This document shows positions 1 to 11,700 of a stretch of 64,000 nt of DNA, piece after piece. The stretch is taken from the NCBI GenBank assembly GCA_018806915.1, contig JAGKQI010000075.1, forward strand, positions 558,001-622,000, given 5' to 3'. A program made the translations under genes and the position numbers. Below the pieces are notes generated by a model. It searched no databases. It was not told the origin of the DNA and saw only the letters and a list, made by a program, of their open reading frames with translations. The stretch is from Phytophthora colocasiae (taxonomy: Eukaryota > Oomycota > Peronosporomycetes > Peronosporales > Peronosporaceae). How positions within the stretch are numbered: the stretch's first letter is position 1; each line of letters begins with the position of its first letter.

Positions 1-1
1 A

Positions 2-1117
2 CCAGTTGTATATAGTGACGATGAGGATGACGATCATGAAGCAGCGGGAGAGCAAAATAATACTGTGTCAAACGATAACGCCAATGTATGGAATTTACCC
101 ACAAGCTCTTCTCTTCATACGGAAGAAAAGTCTGAAGACCCAGTGGTTTCACATGAAGCAGAATCGGATTCGGTGCAAGAAGACTCAAATGACGATGATG
201 ATAATGGTCGGGAAGGAGTTTGGAATGTTGATCCAACACCAACATCGTTAGAATACCAAGCAGCTACAAACATGACAGAAACCACCAATGGAAGTCCTAC
301 TGAGGTGAATCAGCCTGTCTGGAATCTAGACCCTGAGCCTACAAACGTGGTAGAAAATGACGATGAAGAACATCTACCGGAGGTTAATCAGCCAGTCTGG
401 AATCTAAATCCTGAGCTTGCACCAGTTCTTAATGCAATCTCAAGTTCCGAGGAGATACAACACAACCACGATAACGCCAACGACGAGATTTCACTAGAAA
501 AAGCTGTTGTAAGTGCTGCTGAAGAAATCGTTCATGCAGAATCAAGCAGTGGGAAGAATCCAAACGTGGTTACTGACAACCCAATCTCAAACGCAGAAAA
601 TGGTGCGTGTCCCTGGAACTTGGAGCCAAAAGTCCCAACTCCTCCAAGCAGTAACACTGAAGAGGGGCAAATTCCTCAGCACAACGATGCTGATGAGCTG
701 TCGTCAGGAACTAAAAGTGCCCAAATAAAGGCAGATCATACTGACATCAACAGAGATCCAGATACGAATACTGTTTGGAATCTATCTCCAAGCGCACCAG
801 AGCTGGTATCAAACTTTGACAGCGAAGGTGGCAACGAAGAAGATAACACAACCAGCGTCTGGAATCTGGATCCTCACACTGGAGATTCTAGCGGACCACC
901 AGACACGTCTACAACCGTTGCAGTCTCTGATCTTAAGACTGCAGCAGCCCAAGAAGATGAACAGTTCGAAGGCTCTCGTTCAGAGGACGCAATGGAGACA
1001 CCTGCCGATGGAACGGAAGATCCAGTCGAGTATACCGTTGAGTATGAAGACGATGCCACTCCAGAATACACACCACCTTCAACTGCACGCGACTCGGATG
1101 CAGGGGACGATGAATAA
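2..1117 (+). CDS. Acidic WNLxP-repeat protein, C-terminal part (5' truncated by window)
   Basis: The reading frame is open from the first bases of the window, so only the last 371 residues are visible. I do not recognise the family. The protein is very rich in Asp, Glu, Asn, Ser and Thr and is probably disordered. It carries seven copies of a short motif built on Trp-Asn-Leu/Val-x-Pro (for example VWNLDPEP, VWNLNPEL, PWNLEPKV, VWNLSPSA), spaced irregularly by 30-75 residues of acidic linker. Such spaced Trp motifs in an acidic linker resemble an array of docking motifs for one partner domain; that role is inference. The stop codon is TAA at 1115-1117. No intron is evident in the visible part. 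Confidence 0.7.
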   Translation, partial: PVVYSDDEDDDHEAAGEQNNTVSNDNANVWNLPTSSSLHTEEKSEDPVVSHEAESDSVQEDSNDDDDNGREGVWNVDPTPTSLEYQAATNMTETTNGSPTEVNQPVWNLDPEPTNVVENDDEEHLPEVNQPVWNLNPELAPVLNAISSSEEIQHNHDNANDEISLEKAVVSAAEEIVHAESSSGKNPNVVTDNPISNAENGACPWNLEPKVPTPPSSNTEEGQIPQHNDADELSSGTKSAQIKADHTDINRDPDTNTVWNLSPSAPELVSNFDSEGGNEEDNTTSVWNLDPHTGDSSGPPDTSTTVAVSDLKTAAAQEDEQFEGSRSEDAMETPADGTEDPVEYTVEYEDDATPEYTPPSTARDSDAGDDE

Positions 1118-1201
1118 CCTTCAACTGTTACTATAACTTCAAAACAAAATGACCATCATTTTTTCAAGCAACCTTCCCACAACATTTCTTCATTTTCACT
1201 C

Positions 1202-1799
1202 ATGATCGCCTGTGTCGCTGTCATCGGCGCGGCTGTAAGTGCATGCATGCCTGGCGCCTCTCTAGCTAAGCTACAACGCCACTCAAACCTCCCTGTATGT
1301 GAAGATCAACACTGATGTAATCTGTATTACTACTGTGCAGAACAGTCCTCTGTATATCCGCACGTTCGGCGAGGAAGGAGAAGATTTAGGCTTCCATTAC
1401 ATTGCGCATGTGTCTCTGGACGTGATAGAGGAGAAGCTGCGTGGCGCTGGCGTCACTACGTCCAAGGACGACATGTATCTGGGGTTTCTAGGCCCAATTG
1501 AAGACTACCGAGTCTACGGCTACGTCACTAACACGTCCGTCAAGTTCGTTGTGGTGCTACAGGACGCACCTGTGCGTGAATCTGAACTGAGACCGGTAAG
1601 ACCTAAAAAAGCAATGAGCTGTAGACTGGGTATTAACGTGTTAGTTGTGTCTATTACCTTCCAGTTCTTCTCCGAGGTGCATCGCTTGTATGTGAACGCC
1701 ATGTCGAACCCATTCGCGCCATTAGGTGAGCGTCTCACGTCGCAGACATTCGACAAACGTGTGTCCAACCTCGTCGTCCAGCACAACACAAGCAGCTAA
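1202..1799 (+). CDS. TRAPPC2L: TRAPP complex subunit 2-like (sedlin family)
   Basis: Three exons: 1202-1234, 1341-1595 and 1665-1799, giving 140 aa, the usual length of this small longin-fold subunit. Both introns are phase 0 and have GTAAG donors and CAG acceptors (1235-1340 and 1596-1664). The second is 69 nt and stays open if unspliced, so a naive ORF reads through it. Family landmarks are NSPLYIR after the first junction, a FHYIAHVSLDVIEEK stretch, YLGFLGPIEDYRVYGYVTNT, and a C-terminal NPFAPLGERLTSQTFD segment. The protein is expected to act in the TRAPP tethering complex and Rab GTPase activation in ER-Golgi traffic. It converges with the Pelota gene, with 65 bp between the two stop codons. 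Confidence 0.88.
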
Positions 1800-1864
1800 G
1801 GTGGAATAGTGTTGGCTCTTTGCTTCGTGCATTTGTAAGCATTTATCTCCTGGAAGAATTCTCT

Positions 1865-3290
1865 CTACATACCCAAAGCTTCGACAGACAGGTCGCCCAC
1901 CCCACTTTCATCCTCCTTGTCTTCTTCCTCCTCGGAATCAGACTCCTCGTCTTGGTCTTCTTCGTCGATTTCAGGCATGGGGAAGCGTAGAATGGCAGCG
2001 ATACCACTCACTTGGCCGAGCTTTTCGCCTGACACATGCAGACTACTGAACAGCCGCACAGTACCGCCATTACCCCGGACACTTTCAACTAGGTCAACGT
2101 ACTTGCGGCGAATTGCAATGTCCTGCGATCGGAAAAGAGCGTCCGTGATCATGAGAGTTTCAATCGCCATATTCGCGTTAGCACGTAAAACGTGCTTGTA
2201 GCCATAGTACGCACGGTCCTGGTCAATATGCAGCATGTTGAAGAAGCGCTCCAAACACTTGACGTCTTCAACGGCCTTTGTATCTGCCACCTGTGACTGA
2301 ATTGCCGGATCGTTAAGCACTTCATCAAGGGCATGCTTGTGGCCTGATGATGAATGGCACAATACGAACTTGGGTCTGTTCTCGAGGATAAGCTTGTCGT
2401 CTTGGCGGACAGCCTGCTCAGTCATGAACTTGAAAAAATCGTCCTTGACGAAACCCGGACTTGCAAGCAACACGCACTTGACTAGCTTGAAATCGATGTG
2501 CTGGCGAATCGAACGTACAATGTTCTCGTAAAACTTCTCCGTTCCCTTGGCATGAGCCGAGCTCCCAGGACGTTTCTTAGGCACACTCGTCTCGATCTTA
2601 GCTCGAATGACAGTCATGTCTCCCTTGATCAAGCACAAGTGAGCCAGTCCGACCTGCATTACCACAGCTGCCAACTCAGCCTGCTTGGTGATATCACACG
2701 CCATATCGATACGCTCCAGTGACATGACGTCCCAGCAGTTCTTGGTCAATGTGAAGTCACGGTTCATCTCGAGATCCAATGTGTGGTAAGCTCCCAGCTG
2801 CGTGCACAGACACCATTAGACATTCCATTTTCTCCCACTGAATATACACTACATTGCCAGTACATACCCGGACGTATTGACTTTCCATAACGTTCTTGCC
2901 TTTGATACGCAGCACACACAATGCCGGATCAAAATTGACTTGCTCAACCTGCAGATAACCAAAATATTTAATTTAAAACAGCATTTTCCCTCATAAAATA
3001 TATCTTACCTCGATTTGCAGTGTCATACGGACACGTTGGCTGCTGGTAGAACCCGTGACACCCTCCTTCACAACCTAGAATGCCATAACACGACACGTTC
3101 CCGTTAAGTACGATTTCATCAATTACGCGGGCTTGAGCGTTCTACACACCTTGCGAATCGTCGTAGTCTTGACCGAATCAGACACGTGGATGAGGTTGTA
3201 AACATGCCACATATCCTCAGGCTCCTCTGCGCGTAGAACCACTGATCCAGCGCCATCTTTCTCGCTGATCTGCTTCTTGAGCAGCTTCAT
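1865..3290 (-). CDS. PELO: Pelota/Dom34 ribosome-rescue factor
   Basis: Four exons on the minus strand: 3150-3290, 3009-3074, 2868-2948 and 1865-2797. Phase-0 junctions give 406 aa. The N-terminus (MKLLKKQISEKDGAGSVVL, then EEPEDMWHVYNLI and VRMTLQIEVEQVNFDP) is the Pelota/Dom34 Sm-like domain, followed by the eRF1-like central domain and a C-terminal eRF1 domain 3. The tail is strongly acidic (EEDQDEESDSEEEEDKEDE). The family recognises stalled ribosomes with the GTPase Hbs1 and triggers no-go and non-stop decay. The central domain has no GGQ motif, as expected for Pelota and unlike eRF1. All introns are short and GT-AG. Confidence 0.92.
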
Positions 3291-3419
3291 GTTGGACCGC
3301 AAAAAAATGAATTACAACAGAATGTTGAGTGAAGGTTGCTACAACTTTGATTGACAATTTTCAAAATAAGATATGAAATCGCTTCAACTTGATGAAAATA
3401 CGGTTGATTGCCCATCAGC

Positions 3420-4513
3420 TTAGGCTCGGTGCGGAGGTGGCGCCTGCCCCGCGCGAGATCGATCAATAGCTTCAGAAACATCGACGCCACGAGATTCACA
3501 AACTCCTAGACCAATAGCTGACCAGTCAAGATCGCTGCGGCCCTTAGCACGTTCGCTCAGGAACCGGTCGATCAGTGTGGACAAGAACGGCATCGGTACT
3601 TGAGACTCCATGGCCAATTGGTGAGCTAGACGCTGATCTTTGTAGCCCAGCTCCAGTGCGAAGCCTCCTGGACGATGATCTCGCTCAGACACTCGTTGGC
3701 CGTACCCTTTATGGATCACCGAGTTCATGAACGTGCTGCTGTAGAACTGCATAGCCTGCACTCGATCAACACCGTTGGCTTCAAGCAGCGATAGTGCTTC
3801 CGCCATTGATTCAATAGCTGTTGCAATGAGGAAATTCCCACAGAGCTTTACTGCATTCGCTGCGCCTGGATCTTCCGTGCTGAATGGAGCTACTCGGCCG
3901 TTCGTGCACTTGTGCAGCCATTGAGACGCCCGGTCTACTGCCGACGTGTCTGATCCGGACACTACGAAGTTCGCTTGCATAGCCTCCATACCGTCAGGGC
4001 GCGCGAAGATCGGTGCTGCAACGTATTTCGTCTTCATCTCTCGGTGCCTGACATCAAGAGAATGGGATGTGCTTGGGTGAATGGTAGAGCAGCCAACATG
4101 CAACGCTCCGGGACACATGTTCGCTAGCAAACCTGTTCCAGGCTTCGCTTCGTCTCCAAATACAACGTCCATGACTATTTCGTCCTTCGGCAGGACGGAG
4201 AAGATCGTGTTCGTCTTAGCAGCGACCTGCTCGATAGAAGTCGCGGGCTTCGCTCCAAGCAGCACGAGACGGTCGACGTTGGAGCGGTTCGTGTCGAAGC
4301 ACACCACGTCGACCCCTGCCTTTAGTAGGTTGTGAGCCATAGGGAACCCCATGTTCCCCAGACCAATGAAGCCGACAGTGGATGTCTCTCTCGAAGCTGC
4401 ATACACACATCAGAATGACGAATAGGAAAAATGTGAATTAAGATCCAGTACCAACCCGAGAAGCTTCGACATCCAATTGATGCCAGTGCGCGGAGACGAA
4501 TGTAACTCAACAT
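3420..4513 (-). CDS. HIBADH: 3-hydroxyisobutyrate dehydrogenase family, probably mitochondrial
   Basis: Two exons, 4456-4513 and 3420-4396, joined in phase 1 across a 59-nt intron with a GTTGGT donor, giving 344 aa. Exon 1 supplies an Arg-rich, acid-free leader (MLSYIRLRALASIGCRSFS) typical of a mitochondrial presequence. The Rossmann motif GFIGLGNMGFPMAHNL follows at once. The catalytic-lysine region of beta-hydroxyacid dehydrogenases is present as GAANAVKLCGNFL. Known family role: NAD-dependent oxidation of 3-hydroxyisobutyrate in valine breakdown; close relatives reduce glyoxylate or succinic semialdehyde, so the exact substrate is not settled here. The C-terminal APPPHRA tail is unusual. 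It lies 130 bp downstream of the Pelota start, on the same strand. Confidence 0.85.
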
Positions 4514-4776
4514 GGTCCGAATCAGCTTGTCCTCAAGTGCAGCAATGGAGAAATACTACTCAACTACCAGTAGCAAGCTTCGGATACCTTACTATACCTT
4601 ACTATTCACTTCAAGGTAGACCTAAACGTTTGCGATTGGTTAAAATTCCCTTTAAATAGGAGAGATGACGTGTTCTGGGCGACATCTGATTTTGTATCCA
4701 AACGGCCTTTGAACCACACTCCCACCATTCTCCCCCATTACCAGTACCGCGCATACCGGTTTTCTGTGTCAATAAC

Positions 4777-7206
4777 ATGGTGAAGCGTGTAGCTGCCAGT
4801 GCGGAATTCCTGCCTGCTTCGTCCGTCGCGTCCTCGGCGCCTTCCACACCTGCAGGCCAAGCGACGCCGCTCGCGAACGGACCGGCCAGTGTCTCGGCTG
4901 TATGGTCGTACTTTGAGAAGGACAACGCGGGCAATTCCGTCTGCAAATTCTGCGAGCGAGTGATCAAAGGCCACCACTCGTCCAACCTGCTCTCGCATCT
5001 ACGCACGGCTGGACGCACAGACGCCACGCACCAACAGGCTAATAATGTGTGTGAGGAGCACAGAGAGACGAAGCGCCATTTGAAGCGCCAGAAGCTCGGT
5101 TTGCAGGCAGTTGCGGCCGGTCAAGCAGGAGAACTCGTAGCTGCAGCCATGTACCCGCCTCCTGGAGCTTCTCAAGCGCTGGCGGCTGCTGTAGCCGCGG
5201 CTGGAGGCTCTCCGGGAGTATTCTCAGCTGCTGTTAAGAGGGATCCAACTGCTGCTTACTATGCGTTCCCGTCGCCGGCTCTGGCCATTACCAAGGAGCA
5301 GAAAGAATCTACCGGATCTGCTTATGGTGTCCAGCCTGTGCAGATTAATGCAGACCAGTTCACCCAAGACTTGGCGCTGATGGCTCTGATGGACAACTTG
5401 CCGTTGAACTTTGCTTCCAAACCAGGGATCCATTACGTTATGAACCAGATACTTGGAGACAAGAAACTCCCACTGCCTAGTGAAGATACCATCGGGAAAA
5501 GTGTCCTCTTGCTGCAGGAAAGTGTGTTCCTGACCACAAAGATGGTCCTAGCTAGAGCCAAGAGTGTGGCTGTGTCGCTGGAGCTGTGGCAACATCCAAG
5601 TCCGACGGAACTCAACCCGACCCAATACCTGGCTGTGAAGATCCAATTTAGTGTAAACTTCAGACTCTTCGATATCGCAGTGGGGGCTGCTCCGCTCGAG
5701 GAATCCGCAGGAGTGGAGACGATCAAGGCTATCCTTGACTCGTACCTAGAACGTCTGGGCATCAAGGACAAAGTGATTGCCTGCATCAAAGATGAACTCC
5801 CAATGAAGAGTGATTTGACGGCTGCCGATGTTCCGTCAATTTTTGTTCCTGTTAACTTTGACGGGCGGATCACCTCTCCCGACGCGGCACAAAGTACATT
5901 CTTACTGACATCGGCGGTGCAGCACCTTCGCGTCTGCTTGACTCGAGATGTTTTTGAGAAGTCATTTCCGGAACTGATCAGCCAGATCGAGGACTTTGTG
6001 AATCGACTGAAGAATAGCGACGGTGCGATGCTTTCCATTAGGCGCAAGTGCCCTCTCTTCGACGTTAAGCGTTCTCCTGAAAATGGCGGGACGGTGTCAT
6101 ACTTCGAATTCCTTCGTGACTTTCAGGACCATTTGCCTACACTGAATCAGATAGCAGCTGCAAATGTCGTGGCTTATCCGCCTGCGTCAGCAGTTGAGTC
6201 CATCAGCCTACTAGTGAAGAAGCTGCGGGCTTTTGCTCGGTATTCCGAGGCTCTCCAGGGTGAAAAGAACAAGAAGACAGGCAGCGACAAGGAAGTGTTC
6301 AAGAATGGCATTTCGAGTGTATCGACCATTGCTGCGGCTTTGGTCACCTATGCGGAGAAGCAAGCACAATCAGCCGTTGAGAGCATTCCGGGACATTTGG
6401 AACCAGCCGCGTGGAAACGTTTCTTCGAGATGTTAGCACGCAAACTGCGTGGTCAGTTTGCAACGTTGCCACCGGTCTGCTACGCGGCAACGCTGTTTGA
6501 CCCTCGCTATAAGAACCGTGAATACTGTTATTTGGCCCCCAAGACCGATTGTGACGTTGGCCAAGATTTTCTCCGTCAGATGTTCACGGACGGTGACTCG
6601 ATGCAAACGAATGCCTCTAGCTCCGCAGGGCTCTCGGAATCTAGTGCGGAGTCTGCCGCTAGATTGGCAGTTTCCACGTATACTGAGCTGGATAAAGAAT
6701 CCACTAGCCCAACGGAGAGTCTTGCTGACGATGAAGACGATGATTTGCTTTCGCACCTTCCGTCCGAATCGTCCAAGTCGTCTCTTCAGGGTGCTAACGA
6801 GATGGTCGCTACTTGGGAGAAGGAGCTGAGCGCTTTCCTAAGTCTTCCTGTTTCGGAACGTAACGTTGACCCACTCACCTGGTGGAAAACAAACCAGCTT
6901 CGTTTCCCGTTGATCGCACCGTATGCTGAGATAATTCTGTCGATTCCGGCGGCCTCGTCAAGTGGCCAAACTATCCGAAACAACGTGTCCCGTGTACTTC
7001 AGCGCACTGAAGGTATTGGTCGGGAAATTGCGCTGGCCGAACACCCGGCTATGGTAGAGGCGTTTCTGTGCTTCCAGAAGAACAAAGAGTATGCACTAGA
7101 GTGGTTTCGATCGGGTCCTACTGCCACTGGCATGGCAGAGGCTGCAGGACTGAGCACTGATCTGGAAAACAGTGCCGCAGGCTTCAAGCATATCGAAAAC
7201 GTGTAA
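4777..7206 (+). CDS. hAT-transposase-derived BED zinc-finger protein, probably domesticated
   Basis: A single uninterrupted 809-aa ORF. A BED-type zinc finger lies near residues 43-92 ([19 protein letters not shown], then LLSHLRTAG...H). The middle is an RNase-H-like hAT core, containing [17 protein letters not shown]. Near residues 690-740 is the hAT C-terminal dimerisation segment ([21 protein letters not shown]). The usual catalytic contexts look degraded: the T-x-D-x-W motif reads SLELWQ, the second Asp motif reads KDELPMKS, and the CxAHxLNL-type helix is missing. An Ala-rich linker and an acidic Ser patch interrupt the core. I see no flanking terminal inverted repeats or 8-bp duplication. 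An intact frame with lost catalytic motifs suggests a host DNA-binding factor; an inactive recent copy is the alternative. Confidence 0.75.
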   Translation: MVKRVAASAEFLPASSVASSAPSTPAGQATPLANGPASVSAVWSYFEKDNAGNSVCKFCERVIKGHHSSNLLSHLRTAGRTDATHQQANNVCEEHRETKRHLKRQKLGLQAVAAGQAGELVAAAMYPPPGASQALAAAVAAAGGSPGVFSAAVKRDPTAAYYAFPSPALAITKEQKESTGSAYGVQPVQINADQFTQDLALMALMDNLPLNFASKPGIHYVMNQILGDKKLPLPSEDTIGKSVLLLQESVFLTTKMVLARAKSVAVSLELWQHPSPTELNPTQYLAVKIQFSVNFRLFDIAVGAAPLEESAGVETIKAILDSYLERLGIKDKVIACIKDELPMKSDLTAADVPSIFVPVNFDGRITSPDAAQSTFLLTSAVQHLRVCLTRDVFEKSFPELISQIEDFVNRLKNSDGAMLSIRRKCPLFDVKRSPENGGTVSYFEFLRDFQDHLPTLNQIAAANVVAYPPASAVESISLLVKKLRAFARYSEALQGEKNKKTGSDKEVFKNGISSVSTIAAALVTYAEKQAQSAVESIPGHLEPAAWKRFFEMLARKLRGQFATLPPVCYAATLFDPRYKNREYCYLAPKTDCDVGQDFLRQMFTDGDSMQTNASSSAGLSESSAESAARLAVSTYTELDKESTSPTESLADDEDDDLLSHLPSESSKSSLQGANEMVATWEKELSAFLSLPVSERNVDPLTWWKTNQLRFPLIAPYAEIILSIPAASSSGQTIRNNVSRVLQRTEGIGREIALAEHPAMVEAFLCFQKNKEYALEWFRSGPTATGMAEAAGLSTDLENSAAGFKHIENV

Positions 7207-8058
7207 AGGCATTTGGAGGAGCAGTGCGCTCGCGATATATATTTGTCACGCGTCACAAGGAGCAAGAATACAATTGAAAGACATCAGGTTTGGGCTTTGG
7301 TCTTGTTTACACTTTGGATCGCTCACGATGACAATGTGAAATATAATTATACAACGAGGGATTGGTCAAAGTGACTGTATTGACCAGTGTTTCATTGCTG
7401 ATCTCACTCTGCCGCCACGGAACCAAACCTAGATTTCGTCCGGTCTTGTCCAAAGTCTCGGGCGTACAACATGAAGAAGGGCACAAGCAACAGTGTAAGA
7501 ACAATGAACTGCACAAAGGAATATTCCTCAAGTCCGTCGTTCACACACGGGAAGGCAATGTCGGCCTTGATTTTCGAGCATGAAGAAGGGAGGAAATTGA
7601 AGTTGATTAACTGGTTACTACTACTTGGCTTGGCTATTGAATTCTGAAGGCTTGATTGTGATTGTGAATTGTTTGAATGGGATATTATTTTTGAATGCTG
7701 ATCATTTCTCGCATAGCTTTGTGGTACGTTGACCAGTGGACCACTAGAGAGCCCCCCCCCGAGAGCATGAAGAAGAAGAATCCCAAACACTTCCACTTTG
7801 CCTAGATTGCAGTAAAGTTGCTACTGCAACAGGATCGCACGAGCATTCAAGAAAAGCTTTTATCATAAGAGTTGTACTTTCTTCAAGTCTTTCTCGAAAA
7901 GAAGAAGATCATCATCATTTTTTTTCTTTTTTGTAAGTACAGTAGTTAAAACCCGTGGGTATCTGATCTTGTTCGTTGGGTTCCTGATCAAAAACCGCGA
8001 AAGCAAACTGCTGCATCGTTCTCAAGAAGCATTTGAGTTCTACGTTGCAGTAAGCAAC
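7207..8058. other. Intergenic stretch with one doubtful small membrane ORF
   Basis: No gene is clearly supported here. On the minus strand, 7404-7796 is open for 130 codons and ends in a segment with one strongly hydrophobic helix (FVQFIVLTLLLVPFFMLYARDF) and a charged tail. The frame has no ATG at its 5' end, contains a low-complexity Asn/Ser stretch, and crosses a run of nine G/C at 7752-7760. It could be the last exon of a small single-pass membrane protein, but no family was recognised and splice sites upstream are not convincing. Confidence 0.3.
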
Positions 8059-8431
8059 CTACAGCGTATTAACATCCGGCGCAATCGGTATTAGGTTGCC
8101 CTTGCCCTTGAACGACTCGAGGATGTCGGCCTGCTCGCACAACAGCAAGCGATCTTTCTGGCTACCGTAGTCAGCCAGTTTGCGCCAGCGAGCTAAATCC
8201 TCGACATTGCGCTTGTCGCCATGGGCCTCTACGGGGTGTTCCCAGTGGCCCTTGGAGAAACCGATCATGGTCGTCAGCTTCTGCTGCTTGATGTCGAACA
8301 CTAGACTCACGATAGTGCCCGTCTCCTCCAGCCAGTTGCACTGCCACAGCTCTCCCGGCCGAATGCATTGGTACGAGCACGTCTGATAGTTCGAACGACC
8401 AGCCATTGGACCGCCGTGGATAGCATACACC
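8059..8431 (-). pseudogene. Phenolic-acid-decarboxylase-like gene, 3' part (disrupted by retroelement)
   Basis: This is the downstream portion of a gene whose 5' part lies 9.2 kb away at 17594-17762, beyond an LTR array. The encoded part starts at VYAIHGGPMAGR and runs to a TAG at 8059-8061. Family landmarks of bacterial and fungal phenolic acid decarboxylases are visible: HGGPMAGR carries the active-site Arg, and CNWLEETGTIVSLVF carries the active-site Glu in the W-x-E-x-TGT context, followed by a GHWEHPVEAHGDK stretch. With the insertion set aside, both parts would form a 178-aa protein without introns, close to the usual family length. Known function: non-oxidative decarboxylation of hydroxycinnamic acids such as ferulate and p-coumarate. 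In this haplotype the gene is broken. Confidence 0.85.
8427..8431. repeat. Target-site duplication, left copy (ACACC)
   Basis: ACACC precedes the TGTGGACAG start of the left LTR and recurs directly after the ACCACA end of the right LTR. It marks a single integration event inside the decarboxylase-like gene. Five base pairs is a normal duplication length for a Gypsy integrase. Confidence 0.93.
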
Positions 8432-8667
8432 TGTGGACAGTCAAATCGGACTTCCGCGATCGGCAGTGGACAATGCAATCCAAGGAACCTTCGAGAGGAT
8501 CGAAGGCCAGATCGGCAGACCAAGGGCGTGCTGGAAGACTGGAGAGGACGAACTCGACAGGAACGGTTGGTTAGGAGGGGGACAACAGGATAACGAGTTA
8601 CAGACAGTTTTCTAATCAACAGAATTCAATTTACCATTTAGCTAGCACAACTACCTGGTTGACCACA
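8432..8667 (+). repeat. LTR 1 of Gypsy array
   Basis: A 236-bp long terminal repeat that begins TGTGGACAGTC and ends TTGACCACA, with canonical TG...CA ends. It appears identical to the copies at 13338 and 17358. Confidence 0.93.
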
Positions 8668-8773
8668 AAGTATACTTTCTGGAACTCACCAGAAGAAGTG
8701 CAAACGCCGCGGCAACAAGGGGTCGACCCTATCAAGTCAAGTCGACCCACTACACGCTTGTCATCAAGTCAAG
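8668..8773 (+). other. Element leader between LTR and gag-pol start
   Basis: A 106-bp untranslated leader that should contain the primer-binding site. A TGG-starting segment (TGGAACTCACC) begins 12 nt after the LTR, farther than usual, and I could not match it to a tRNA 3' end. A short AAGTATACTT palindrome sits at the LTR junction (8668-8677). Confidence 0.5.
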
Positions 8774-11700
8774 ATGGCCAGCACCGCCCGTGACCAAGAC
8801 GGAGATGTGGAAATGACGGTTCCACAGCCAGTGTTTGAGTTCGTTCGAGCGCCACGTCTCAACGCGTGGGACCAAGCTTCACTGATCTCTTGGGTCCGGC
8901 AGCGAAAGCAATATGAAGAGAAAATCTGTGCGCGATGTGCTGTCACCGGCGAGATTTACGAGAATGTCATCATGTCTATCCGAAGCTCGATCGAGCCTCG
9001 CATTCTGGAACACCTCGCACGATTCGTGCTGCGCAGAAACTCCGCGGATGTGACCGATGAAGACCTCGGCCATGCCATTACCCGACGCTGTTCATCACTG
9101 AGAAACGACCACATCCCAGACATCCATGCACTTTTCAAGAGCAAACTAGTGATGGATCTTCGCGAGGATGACACCGAGGCCCGGATCATGAACTACTTCG
9201 TCCTTTTCGAGCAAATTGTCGAGGAGCAAGGACTTGAGAGTGTTCTCGGCGCTACCGACGAAGCCGCACCGGGTGTGGGAGAACGGATGAAGCTTCGGTG
9301 CAAGATTTTGATGGACAACATAGCACCTGAAATGCTGAGGGTCGAGATCGAGCGACTGGCAATTGCAAAGCCATTGCTAAAGAAGAGTGATCTGTTTCTA
9401 TACGAGACTTTGGTGAAGCGCGCTAGTGAGCAACAACACTACCACCAGTTAACAATGGAGTTACAGCGTACTGACAAAGGTCGGCAACCATCTAAAGATG
9501 CTAAATCAAGCAAGAAAAACGGCCACGACACGAAGCCAGCAACGAAGACGGACAACGCGAAGAAGATAAATCCCGCCCCGCAGAATGGACTGAAACCCCG
9601 GCAGCCGCCACGAGACGGGTGCCTCGTGTGCAAAGGCACACACTGGCTAATCGATTGCCCAACAGCTACAGAGGACGAAAAGGCTGCAGCGCTTCAGAAG
9701 ATGCAGGAGCGTAAGAACGACCGTACCAGAGCCAAGATGGCTAAGACGTTAGTGCACAACGGGGACAAATCGGCCGTTCTGAATGGCGTACTCGAGGTTC
9801 CGTTCAGGGCGGACACTGGTGCAGACCGCAACGTGATTTCACGCTCTATTGTGAGTGAGCTGCAAGACCTGCGTTGTGGCGTTGACGTGTCGACACTGGA
9901 GCAGCCAATGCGCGTCGAGATGGCGGACGGACGCATTTTGGAGTGTCAAGAAGAGTGTGAAGTTGATGTACAGCTTATCACTGCTGCTGGTCCCTTACAC
10001 CTGAGTAAGGTGTCATGCCTCGTGATCGAAGGTGATGCGGACGAGTTTCTGCTGGGTGATCAGACTCTCAAGTCTCTGGGAATTAATGTGGACCAACTTC
10101 TTGAGCAGCTCGCAAGCCGATCGGGCCTAGATGAGGCGTCTGACGATATTCCTGACGAGGACATCGTGGGGATTTCACGAACGGATGAAGTGATGGAGCG
10201 TCTCGATATCATGTTGGGTGAAGCTCAGCAAGCGGGTTTTCCGGAGGCGTTTATGGAGGACCTGCGCACAGTGGTTCGTGAACATGCTGATCTGTGGCGG
10301 ACTAAGTTAGGCTCAGATCCACCTGCTAAGTTGGAACCACTGCGTGTTGTTCTCATGGATGACTCCCTACCTCACCGCACTAAACCTCGCCAATACTCCG
10401 AAGTCAAGACAAAGTTTCTCAGGGATTATGGAGCTCAACTAGAAGAATTCGGTCTCGTGGAGCGCAACACGCAGAGTCGGTGGGCATGTGCTGCCATTCC
10501 AGTTCGAAAGAAGGGCGCGGCGGAAGAATTTCGTGCGGCTACCGACTATCGCCCGGTGAACAAGCGTACCATTCCGATCGCCGGTGCGATGCCTAACTTA
10601 CTGGTGGTGATAGCGAAGGTTAAGGGTGCTGTTTTTTTCGCCACGTTCGACCTTTTCAAAGGGTTTTGGCAGCTCTTACTCCATCCCGATTGCAGAGAAT
10701 TCTTCAGCTTTATCACGAGTGATACGGTCTACACACCAAACCGGGTGCCTCAGGGTGCCACCGATTCTCCGACCCACTTCCAAAACCAGATGCAGTTGGT
10801 TTTTGCGGATATGCTCTACAAGAATGTCTTGATTTGGGTGGATGACATCGTGATATTTGCGAAGACTGCTGCGGAGTTTGTGGAGGTTCTTCGAAAGTTT
10901 TTCACTCGGCTTCGTGAGTACGGTCTTAAGTTGAACGCGATCAAGAGCTGTCTCTACGCGACGGAAGTACTCTGGTGCGGGCGATGCATTGATGGCTCTG
11001 GTGTACGCCATGATCCAGGCCGGGTCTCCACTCTCCGGTCGCTGCCACTCCCGTCGACCGCGGCTGACCTCCAAAACCTGCTGTGCGCAGCAAATTGGCT
11101 TCATGAGTCCATTGTGGACTATGCCAGTTTTGCTGCTCCGTTGCACGACAAACTTGAATTGGCATTTGCTGGTCGCAGTCGCAAACAGCGTTTTGCGGAG
11201 AGCCTAACGCTGGATTGGACGTCCGTGGAGCATGATTACTTTCGTGCATTTCTGGACTGTTTGGCTCGGTCTACCAAGCTGAGTTTCCCGGATGAGTCCG
11301 CAACCGTGTGTTTGTGTACCGATGCTTCGGACCAAGGCTGGTCGTTGGTTATTACACAAGTGGAGACCTGGGATGAATCGAAGTCGTTAACGGAGCAGGA
11401 CCACGAGTTGCTTCTATGCAAGGGCAGTCGTTTTAAGGGCCCGCAGCTGCACTGGAGTATTGCAGAGAAAGAAGGCTACCCCATCATTAAAGCTGCGAAG
11501 GACTTGGAGTATCTCCTTCATCGTACCCAGGGTTTCAAGCTGTTCTGTGACCATGCCAATTTGATCCAGATTTTCTGTCCAGCGACTGAGATCCGCAAGC
11601 ATGTACGTGGAAAGCTCCAGCGTTGGGCATTGATGCTGTGTGACTACCGCTATACGATCGAGCATGTCAAGGGCACCGACAATGTCTGGGCTGATTTAGT

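Noticed and set aside
5433..6047. 204-aa antisense ORF under the hAT-derived gene
   Set aside because: No domain, Ser/Arg-rich composition mirrors the sense codons, and the sense frame is clearly coding.
8059..8619. 186-aa minus-strand ORF taken as one protein
   Set aside because: Its first 60 residues are LTR sequence; only the part from 8431 downward is host gene.
10676..11146. 156-aa antisense ORF within reverse transcriptase (also at 14696-15166)
   Set aside because: A shadow of the pol frame; it recurs only because the element is duplicated.
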